The translations under genes and the position numbers were made by a program. From contig JACQAB010000143.1 of assembly GCA_016195205.1 (NCBI GenBank), positions 1 to 8,830 on the forward strand: DNA of 8,830 nt, in the 5' to 3' direction. Source of the stretch: Pseudomonadota bacterium. GTDB taxonomy: Bacteria > Pseudomonadota > Alphaproteobacteria > UBA9219 > RGZA01. The notes under the pieces were generated by a model. It searched no databases and had not been told where the DNA came from. It was given only the letters and a program-made list of their open reading frames with translations. Numbering within the stretch: position 1 is the stretch's first letter; each line of letters starts with the position of its first letter. Positions 1-4,735 of this stretch are shown here, one piece after another.

Positions 1-669
1 ACGCGCGGACGGCCCAGCGCCTCGCTGTTCCTGGCGGCGCTTTTCCTGCTTAGCCTGATTTCCACCAGCCGCTCGGCCATGGCGGGCATGGCGCTGGGGC
101 TGATCGTGCTGACTTACGCCAGTTTTTATCCGGCGGCGGCGCGCCGCATGCTGATGATCCTGGTGCTGTCGGGAATGGTGCTGACCGTGCCGCTGTTCCT
201 CGTGATTCCCAAGCTTCCATCCGAGGTCACCAACATGATTTTTAGTTCGGCCCGGGCGCGCCTGGGCATCTGGTATTACACCGCGCGGCATGTGGAAGAG
301 GCGCCGTTTTTCGGCCACGGGCTTGACGCCTCGCGCGGCACGCAAAACGAAGTAAAGGCGAACGAGATTCCGTGGATGAAAGCCCGGCGCGGCGTGATCT
401 CGCTGCACCCGCACAACATCTTCCTGCAGCTATGGCTGGATTTCGGACTGGTGGGCGTGACGTTATGGGGCGGATTGCTGCTGTTGCTGCTGCGCGCCAC
501 GCGCCGGCTGGAAGCCGCGCTGCAACCCTATGCACTGGGCGCCTTCACCTGCGGCCTCACCATGCTTTCGGTCACTTTTTCACCGGTGCAGGCCTGGTGG
601 TCGGCGGGATTTGTTGTCACCGCCGCGCTGTTTTTGATGCTGGCTCAAAACCGCTCAAGCAAATATTGA
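1..669 (+). CDS. O-antigen ligase / Wzy_C-family membrane protein, C-terminal part (5' end outside window)
   Basis: The reading frame is open from base 1 to a TGA at 667-669, giving 222 residues of the C-terminal part. Proteins of this family (WaaL O-antigen ligases and related Wzy-type polymerases) sit in the inner membrane and transfer or polymerise undecaprenyl-linked glycan on the periplasmic face. Visible family features are a membrane helix followed by STSRSAMAGM (about residues 21-30), further hydrophobic helices, a periplasmic loop with RLGIWYYTARHVEEAPFFGH, and LHPHNIFLQLWLDFGLVG (about residues 135-152), the conserved His-bearing loop, then two more membrane segments. An ATG at 79 exists but lies inside the conserved helix-SRSA region, so it is not the real start. 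Ligase versus polymerase cannot be decided from this fragment, and no other glycan genes are in view. The family call is fairly secure; the exact substrate is unknown. Confidence 0.85.
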   Translation, partial: TRGRPSASLFLAALFLLSLISTSRSAMAGMALGLIVLTYASFYPAAARRMLMILVLSGMVLTVPLFLVIPKLPSEVTNMIFSSARARLGIWYYTARHVEEAPFFGHGLDASRGTQNEVKANEIPWMKARRGVISLHPHNIFLQLWLDFGLVGVTLWGGLLLLLLRATRRLEAALQPYALGAFTCGLTMLSVTFSPVQAWWSAGFVVTAALFLMLAQNRSSKY

Positions 670-785
670 ATGCAGCTTAAAAATAAAACCCTCTCCCCCT
701 GAAGGGCCGTAATTCAATCCTTTTCGGCTGCTCAGACACTCCTGCGGGCAAATCCTATTAATGGGGTTGATTATTGCGTACCACA

Positions 786-800
786 TTAACTGCGCATTAA
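786..800 (+). promoter_or_regulatory. Putative CtrA box (TTAA-N7-TTAA) upstream of the 831 gene
   Basis: TTAA at 786-789 and TTAA at 797-800 are separated by exactly seven bases (CTGCGCA), and the second half is followed by CC. This matches the full-site consensus of the alphaproteobacterial cell-cycle and motility regulator CtrA. The site lies 30 bp before the ATG at 831. A possible -10, AATAAT at 821-826, sits 18 bp after TTAACC (797-802), so the second half-site would take the -35 position, as in CtrA-activated promoters. Binding is inferred from the consensus only. The rest of 670-830 is AT-rich and shows no gene. Confidence 0.45.
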
Positions 801-830
801 CCCGCCAATCTTAATCTACCAATAATAATT

Positions 831-1130
831 ATGCAGGCGTCCATGCCCAAAATTCCTCCACAAGTCGATCCTTCCGAATTCGTCACTTGGCTAAATGGCC
901 CCGTCGGACCGCACAGCCCATACCAGTTTTTTATGGGCCGCGATCAAGATCGATGCCTTTACATTGGCATCACAGATTCCGGTTCCGGAAGCCTACACCG
1001 TTTGTCCACGACTGATTTGGATATACTCAGCGTGGTCGCCAAAGAGCAAGTGGCACACGCTCAGCGCGTTTTAGAAGAAACCCGAAAGCGCGAATCCCCC
1101 GAGCCCAGCGCGTGTGTGCCCATTTTCTAA
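831..1130 (+). CDS. Hypothetical protein, 99 residues
   Basis: I do not recognise this protein. The ORF runs from ATG 831 to TAA at 1128-1130. A second in-frame ATG at 843 gives 95 residues and is an equally possible start, because neither has a convincing Shine-Dalgarno sequence; a leaderless mRNA starting near 831 would fit the promoter proposed just upstream. There is no signal peptide and no membrane segment. The middle (about 32-54) looks like beta strands (PYQFFMGRDQDRCLYIGI), followed by a long charged helix (about 61-90) rich in A, Q, E, R and K, and a Pro-containing tail with a lone Cys. Composition is less GC-rich than the ligase gene before it. It is transcribed convergently to mutT. 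Support for it being real is the CtrA-like promoter, the plausible secondary structure and the absence of a competing frame; function is unknown. Confidence 0.6.
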   Translation: MQASMPKIPPQVDPSEFVTWLNGPVGPHSPYQFFMGRDQDRCLYIGITDSGSGSLHRLSTTDLDILSVVAKEQVAHAQRVLEETRKRESPEPSACVPIF

Positions 1131-1216
1131 CCCGCGCCTTCTCATTTTACTTTCAGCAAGCGATTCATTTCTTCTCGCTCCCGTTTCCTCGCGGTTTCCT
1201 CAGCCCGGTGGGATTC

Positions 1217-1238
1217 GAGAGAGAGAGGGGGGGGGGGG
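1217..1238. repeat. (GA)5 dinucleotide repeat followed by a G12 homopolymer
   Basis: Bases 1217-1226 are five GA units and 1227-1238 are twelve consecutive G. The tract lies in the convergent gap between the 831 gene and mutT, 27 bp downstream of the mutT stop codon. Such tracts are prone to slippage in replication and to length errors in sequencing, so the exact length should not be trusted. It is not inside a confidently called gene. The rest of 1131-1264 has no recognisable hairpin terminator. Confidence 0.8.
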
Positions 1239-1264
1239 ATTTGTTTGGATGGTCCAGTCTCAAA

Positions 1265-1711
1265 TTATGAGAGCTTCTCCAGTAGAATCGGAATCAACGG
1301 CGCGTCGGCCGGCGGCATCGCGTAATTTTTCAATTCCTGCGGGCGCACCCAGCGGAATTCCTGGCCGTCATGCGGATGCAAAACGCCTTTCCAGTTACGG
1401 CACAGGTAAAGCGGCATCAGCAAATGGAATTTTTCATAGGCATGGCTGGCGAAAGCCACCGGCGACAGGCAGGCCGGACTGGTCTCAACGCCCAGCTCTT
1501 CCTTTAATTCGCGGATCAGCGCGTCTTCGGGCGTTTCATGGGGCAAAACCTTTCCGCCCGGGAATTCCCACAAGCCTTCCATGTCCTTACCCGGTGGCCG
1601 CTGCGCCAGCAGCACGCGCCCATCGGCATCGACCAGCGCCGCGGCGGAAACCAGCAGCAGTTTCCCCGATTTCTTTGCCAGCGGCAGGGTGACGTCGATG
1701 CAAGAAGTCAT
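1265..1711 (-). CDS. mutT: MutT-like Nudix hydrolase ((deoxy)nucleoside triphosphate pyrophosphohydrolase)
   Basis: This 148-residue protein carries a complete Nudix box at residues 53-75: G53, E59, then REL at 67-69, EE at 71-72, and G74-V75, which fits GX5EX7REUXEEXGU. The E residues coordinate the metal that activates water for attack on the pyrophosphate. The preceding strand AAALVDADGRVLLAQRPPGK and GLWEFPGGK (47-54) are typical of MutT-type enzymes, which hydrolyse oxidised dGTP (8-oxo-dGTP) to the monophosphate and so prevent A:T to C:G transversions; length is in the usual 130-150 range. It is the last gene of an apparent argJ / small gene / mutT operon, with 14 bp after the preceding stop codon. 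No strong Shine-Dalgarno is seen, so coupling to the upstream gene is plausible. The first 20 residues precede the conserved strand and the start could be slightly later. Substrate specificity is inferred from family resemblance. Confidence 0.85.
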   Translation of the reverse strand: MTSCIDVTLPLAKKSGKLLLVSAAALVDADGRVLLAQRPPGKDMEGLWEFPGGKVLPHETPEDALIRELKEELGVETSPACLSPVAFASHAYEKFHLLMPLYLCRNWKGVLHPHDGQEFRWVRPQELKNYAMPPADAPLIPILLEKLS

Positions 1712-1725
1712 GCGAAGCAGGCCAA

Positions 1726-1965
1726 TTATTGCGGCTGCCGTTTTTCGAGGGCGCTTAAACGCTCGCCATGCTCGCGCAGCGTCAACATCATCGTGTGAAT
1801 ATCGGTGCCCTGGCTATCAATGGTGGTGCGTAGCTGCAAAATGCCCTCAGCCAGTTTTCCAATCGAACGATTGGTCGTGACGGCGCTCTCTTCGATCTTG
1901 CGCTCGATGTTGGCGAGGCGATCCTGGATCGCCTGAAGAATGCGGGGCGTAGCGTCATCAGTCAT
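1726..1965 (-). CDS. Small coiled-coil protein, 79 residues, unknown function
   Basis: This gene lies between argJ (55 bp upstream) and mutT (14 bp downstream) on the same strand. The start chosen is ATG 1965; a TTG immediately before it would add only one residue. Hydrophobic residues recur with 3/4 spacing (I13, L17, I20, I24; I35, L38, I42, L45, I49; then I56, L63, L70, L73), which predicts a near-continuous coiled coil, probably oligomeric. The protein is polar and charged (many R, E, Q, T), with no signal peptide, no membrane segment and no Cys. I do not recognise a named family; short coiled coils of this kind are often annotated only as hypothetical. The Shine-Dalgarno is weak. The tight spacing to mutT and the uninterrupted frame argue that it is expressed with the operon, but nothing ties it to arginine synthesis or nucleotide clean-up. 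Confidence 0.65.
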   Translation of the reverse strand: MTDDATPRILQAIQDRLANIERKIEESAVTTNRSIGKLAEGILQLRTTIDSQGTDIHTMMLTLREHGERLSALEKRQPQ

Positions 1966-2020
1966 CAAATTACTCTATCAGAAAAGAAATCTAGGGGGAA
2001 GCCTGCACCCAAGCGCCTGT

Positions 2021-3268
2021 TTAGCTTCGGTATCCGGCATTAATCTCAATATACCCATGCGTTAAGTCGCAAGTCCACACGCGGGCTTTGCCTTTTCCCA
2101 CGCCCGCATCGAAAACCAGCGTAATTTCCCGGCCCTTCAGGTGCCGCGCCACCGGCGCCTCGTTATAATTTTTCAGGAGGCCACCGTCGTGGCAGATGGG
2201 AATGCCGCCCATCGAAACCTTAAAGCGGTCCTGGTTCATTTTTTCGCCCGAACGCGCCGCGGCGGCCAGAATGCGCCCCCAATTGGCATCTGAGGCCGCC
2301 AGCGCCGTTTTCACCAGCGGTGAGTTAGCAATCGCCATGGCAATGTTGTGCGCGGCCTTGTCATTCAAAGCGCCGGTGACATCAATCGTAATGAATTTCT
2401 GCGCGCCTTCGCCGTCGCGCACGACCAGCTGCGCCAGCTCGACCAGAACTTCCTGAAAAACCCGGGTGAAATCACGCAGTTTGGCGTCGGTGGCCGAGGA
2501 GATTTTCGCATGCGCCACGGCGCCGGTGGCAAAAGCCAGCAGCGTGTCGTTAGTCGAGGTATCGCTGTCCACGGTAATGGCATTGAAGCTTCCCGCCACG
2601 CCACTTTTCAGCAGCGTCTGCAGCACCGGCGCCGGAATCGCGGCGTCGGTGAACATGAAGGCCAGCAGCGTGGCCATGTTGGGCGCGATCATGCCCGAGC
2701 CCTTAGCCAAACCGGTGATGGTCACCGTTTTGCCGCCGATCTTGGCGTGGCGGCTGACCACTTTCGGAAAAGTATCCGTGGTCATGATGGCGCACCCGGC
2801 TTTCTGCCACGGCGCGGATGAGGGTTTGTTCGAAAGTTTTTTCACCGCGCCCGGCACGAAATGGGCCAGGGCGTTTTTCGGCAAAGGCTGGCCGATAATG
2901 CCGGTGGAAGCCAGATAAACCTGGCTGGGCGAGGTTTTCAGCGCCGCCGCCACTGCCCGGGCGCTTTGCACCGCCAACGCCTCGCCCGGCTTGCCGGTCG
3001 CGGCATTGGCATTACCGGCATTCACCAGCAAAGCGCGCGCCCTTCCCTGGCCCAAAATTTTTCGACACCACCGCACCGGCGCAGCCGAGGCCAGGGAAAG
3101 GGTGAACACGCCCGCCACGCTGGTTCCTTCGGCAAAAACGGCCAGTAGAAAATCGTCACGGCCCTTATAGCGCAGGCCGGTGGCCTGCGTGGCCAGGCGC
3201 ACGCCGTGCACGGGGTAAACTTTCAGGCCTGTTTTCGGGGCAAGAGGAGAACGGAGATGCGTGGGCAT
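2021..3268 (-). CDS. argJ: Glutamate N-acetyltransferase / amino-acid acetyltransferase ArgJ
   Basis: ArgJ moves the acetyl group from N-acetylornithine to glutamate, closing the cyclic arginine pathway; bifunctional forms also make N-acetylglutamate from acetyl-CoA. The 415-residue product is of normal length. It is made as a precursor that cleaves itself in the conserved motif KGSGMIAPNMATLLAF (189-204): the bond before T200 is cut and T200 becomes the N-terminal nucleophile of the beta chain. The oxyanion-hole motif STGIIGQ is at 121-127, and NAGNANAATG (83-92) and DSDTSTNDT are further family signatures. The C-terminus ends NAGYRS, close to the family's usual N-A-x-Y ending. The ATG at 3266-3268 precedes the expected N-terminus, although no clear Shine-Dalgarno is visible. 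It is first in the apparent operon with the coiled-coil gene and mutT. Cytosolic. Mono- versus bifunctional activity cannot be told from sequence. Confidence 0.96.
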   Translation of the reverse strand: MPTHLRSPLAPKTGLKVYPVHGVRLATQATGLRYKGRDDFLLAVFAEGTSVAGVFTLSLASAAPVRWCRKILGQGRARALLVNAGNANAATGKPGEALAVQSARAVAAALKTSPSQVYLASTGIIGQPLPKNALAHFVPGAVKKLSNKPSSAPWQKAGCAIMTTDTFPKVVSRHAKIGGKTVTITGLAKGSGMIAPNMATLLAFMFTDAAIPAPVLQTLLKSGVAGSFNAITVDSDTSTNDTLLAFATGAVAHAKISSATDAKLRDFTRVFQEVLVELAQLVVRDGEGAQKFITIDVTGALNDKAAHNIAMAIANSPLVKTALAASDANWGRILAAAARSGEKMNQDRFKVSMGGIPICHDGGLLKNYNEAPVARHLKGREITLVFDAGVGKGKARVWTCDLTHGYIEINAGYRS

Positions 3269-3282
3269 GGCGCTATGTTACA

Positions 3283-3362
3283 GGCCCTAGGCCTTAGGCA
3301 CTAGGCCTCAGGAAAAAAACTTCCCACTTTTGCCTAACCCCTATGGCCCAAGGCCTAGGGCC
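3283..3362. repeat. Intergenic inverted repeat built from TAGG-containing units
   Basis: A left arm at 3283-3299 (GGCCCTAGGCCTTAGGC) pairs with a right arm at 3346-3362 (GCCCAAGGCCTAGGGCC) with one mismatch in 17 bp; the outer 12 bp are perfect. Weaker complementarity continues inward to about 3312 and 3333, leaving a loop containing A7. The left arm is itself made of near-tandem units ending in TAGG or CAGG (3287-3313). It occupies nearly the whole gap between the isomerase stop and the argJ start, both on the - strand. It could act as a transcription end or processing site for the isomerase mRNA, but there is no T-run after the stem, so it is not a classic intrinsic terminator. A palindromic genome repeat is equally possible. 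Confidence 0.65.
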
Positions 3363-3366
3363 CTCT

Positions 3367-4266
3367 TTACTTCTTCTCAGCCGGCTTCGCGGGCGCGGAA
3401 GCAGGAGCCGAGGCAGGCACCGCACCGGCCGGAGCCGAGACTTCCACCTTCATCGGCGAACCATCCAGGTTGAAACGCTCAATCTTGGCTTTCTTTTCCA
3501 GACCACTGACATATTCATTCGCCAGCTCGTCGGCCACCTGGGCCTCGATCTGCGGTTTCACCTTGTCATAGGAGACGGGCGGCGCCGTGCGGCGGTCTTC
3601 GACCTTAATCACGTGATAGCCGAAATCGGTTTTGACCGGGGTTTTGCTGACCTCGCCGGGCTTCATGGCGAAGGCGGCGTCGGCAAACGCCGGCACCATC
3701 GAGCTTTTGCTGAAATAACCCAGGTCTCCGCCATTAGCGGCCGAGCCTTTGTCGGTTGATTTCTCGGCGGCGAGCTTGGCAAAATCTCCACCCTTGCCCA
3801 GCTGGGCGATGACGTCTTTCGCTTCGGCTTCGGTTTTCACCAGGATGTGGCGGGCCTTCACCTCTTCCTCGTTCTTCGACTTGGACATCACCGCGTCATA
3901 GCGGCCGCGGATTTTATCTTCGGTTAGCATCGGTTTAACTTTTGACCGCAACGTGATGTCGGTCAGGATGCGTTCTTCGGTGTGCTTCAGGCGTTCCTTG
4001 AATTCGTCACCCTGGTCGATTTTCTGGGCGCGGCCTTCATCGGCCACCAGCTTCGAATCGATCATGCGTTCCAGAAGCTGCGGGTAAATGGATTCCACCG
4101 GCATCTGCTGCAGCTGGGGCGGCAGGCCCGACAGCTCGCGGTTGACGTCGGACTTATGGATCTCATAGCCGTTCACGCGCGCCACCACCGGGTCGGGTGC
4201 GGCAAAGGCGGGGGTAGCCAGCAAAAGGGCGGCGGCGGCAAGGGCGGCGGAACGGCGGGCAGACAT
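3367..4266 (-). CDS. Exported parvulin-type peptidyl-prolyl cis-trans isomerase (SurA/PrsA-like)
   Basis: This 299-residue protein starts with a signal peptide: basic MSARR, a hydrophobic Ala/Leu core, and a likely cut after A22 (ATPAFA/AP). Residues 25-125 form a SurA_N-like helical chaperone segment (VVARVNGYEIHKSDVNRELS onward). Residues 138-226 are a rotamase (parvulin) domain, with ARHILVKTEAEA (138-149), a GGDLGYFSKSSMVPAFADAA core (179-198) and FGYHVIKVEDRR (215-226); the family's two conserved histidines correspond to H140 and H218. The tail (278-299) is an Ala/Pro/Lys-rich, probably disordered stretch. It catalyses proline isomerisation and assists folding of exported proteins in the periplasm. 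It is divergent from secA and upstream of argJ on the same strand. The start is supported by AAAGGA seven bases before the ATG. A Sec signal peptide links it functionally to the neighbouring secA; its client proteins are unknown. Confidence 0.93.
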   Translation of the reverse strand: MSARRSAALAAAALLLATPAFAAPDPVVARVNGYEIHKSDVNRELSGLPPQLQQMPVESIYPQLLERMIDSKLVADEGRAQKIDQGDEFKERLKHTEERILTDITLRSKVKPMLTEDKIRGRYDAVMSKSKNEEEVKARHILVKTEAEAKDVIAQLGKGGDFAKLAAEKSTDKGSAANGGDLGYFSKSSMVPAFADAAFAMKPGEVSKTPVKTDFGYHVIKVEDRRTAPPVSYDKVKPQIEAQVADELANEYVSGLEKKAKIERFNLDGSPMKVEVSAPAGAVPASAPASAPAKPAEKK

Positions 4267-4273
4267 GGGCTAG

Positions 4274-4279
4274 TCCTTT
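4274..4279 (-). promoter_or_regulatory. Ribosome binding site of the parvulin gene
   Basis: On the - strand AAAGGA lies seven bases before the ATG at 4266, a good Shine-Dalgarno match with normal spacing. It fixes the start at the codon that also gives a proper signal peptide. Confidence 0.7.
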
Positions 4280-4304
4280 AGGTTAAAAGCGAAGGGTGTT
4301 GATT

Positions 4305-4333
4305 TTGATAGCGCGGTCCTTGCCCGCGCGCAA
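4305..4333 (-). promoter_or_regulatory. Candidate sigma-70 promoter for the parvulin gene, with overlapping inverted repeat
   Basis: On the - strand TTGCGC (4333-4328) and TATCAA (4310-4305) are 17 bp apart, giving a moderate -35/-10 pair and a transcript start near 4298, about 30 bp before the start codon. A perfect 6-bp inverted repeat, CCTTGC (4318-4323) and GCAAGG (4330-4335), overlaps the -35 region and could be an operator, but short inverted repeats in GC-rich DNA are common. No equally good pair was found for secA on the + strand: TATATT at 4412-4417 is a possible -10, but the nearest TTG box (4383-4388) is 23 bp away. Confidence 0.35.
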
Positions 4334-4424
4334 GGGCGGAAGGGGCTCAAAAGCGGCAAAAACGCGGCAATCTGTGCGCAACTTGAGGGCTGCATTCGCT
4401 TCTGGCAAGCCTATATTCTTTACG

Positions 4425-4697
4425 CTAGGGTCTGGCCCCGTAAATAGCACGAGGTTCTGTTAGTCTAAGAAAACGCTATGCCAGGAAACGAGCGCCGCCG
4501 TAGTTAACCTACGGCAAACGAAGTTGACGCCGCAGAGCATTTTCTTAGACTAACCCCTTCGGGGCGCGGCGAAATCGTTGCCCGGCGTCTTCAGAAAGCT
4601 TGTCCGTAGGCACCGCTACGAACTGCGCTTTCTTCATAGCCGGATCAACAATTTCGCTACGCGCAGAGCCCGTGTTATTTGCGGGGCCAGGCCCTAG
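4425..4697. repeat. 273-bp cloverleaf-forming element of nested inverted repeats in the secA leader region
   Basis: The ends are 27-bp inverted repeats (4425-4451 and 4671-4697) with three differences, all G-T type. After a bulged A4452 the stem continues with 4453-4459 against 4664-4670. Inside are three adjacent hairpins with almost no unpaired junction bases. Arm A is 4459-4480 with 4533-4554 (20 of 22 paired), topped by GCCGTAG-TTAAC-CTACGGC at 4497-4515. A small hairpin at 4555-4564 is capped by a UUCG tetraloop. Arm B is 4565-4580 with 4646-4663, then CCGGC/GCCGG, AGAAAGC/GCTTTCT and CGTAG/CTACG (4605-4620). No protein is encoded. The element ends 38 bp before the secA ATG. It may be a palindromic or MITE-like mobile element, or a structured RNA in the secA 5' leader; the symmetric ends favour the first. 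No target-site duplication is evident. The flanking bases 4336-4424 hold no gene that I can see. Confidence 0.8.
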
Positions 4698-4724
4698 TTG
4701 CCGCCTCCAAACGTTAAGGATTAC

Positions 4725-4729
4725 AGGAG
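4725..4729 (+). promoter_or_regulatory. Ribosome binding site of secA
   Basis: AGGAG lies six bases before the ATG at 4736. This decides the start in favour of the ATG rather than the adjacent in-frame TTG at 4733, and gives the expected N-terminus MLGALARSFLG. Confidence 0.8.
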
Positions 4730-4735
4730 TTTTTG

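Noticed and set aside
1114..1692. Long + strand ORF (192 codons) running through the G12 tract and opposite mutT
   Set aside because: It is antisense to a clear Nudix protein over most of its length, has low-complexity Arg/Pro/Ala composition and no ribosome binding site.
2348..2821. + strand ORFs opposite argJ (for example 157 codons at 2348-2821)
   Set aside because: They are shadows of the argJ codon pattern on the opposite strand, with His/Arg/Gly-rich low-complexity products.
4478..4507. Nine-codon upstream ORF (MPGNERRRS) in the secA leader, considered as a SecM-like arrest peptide
   Set aside because: No Shine-Dalgarno precedes it, it is very short, has no export signal, and lies within arm A of the structured element.
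4425..4697. Cloverleaf considered as a tRNA or tRNA-like gene
   Set aside because: Far too long, with no T-loop (TTCGA), anticodon-loop or CCA-end features; the stems do not match tRNA dimensions.
4733..4735. TTG start for secA
   Set aside because: The adjacent ATG at 4736 has the better Shine-Dalgarno spacing and gives the standard SecA N-terminus.
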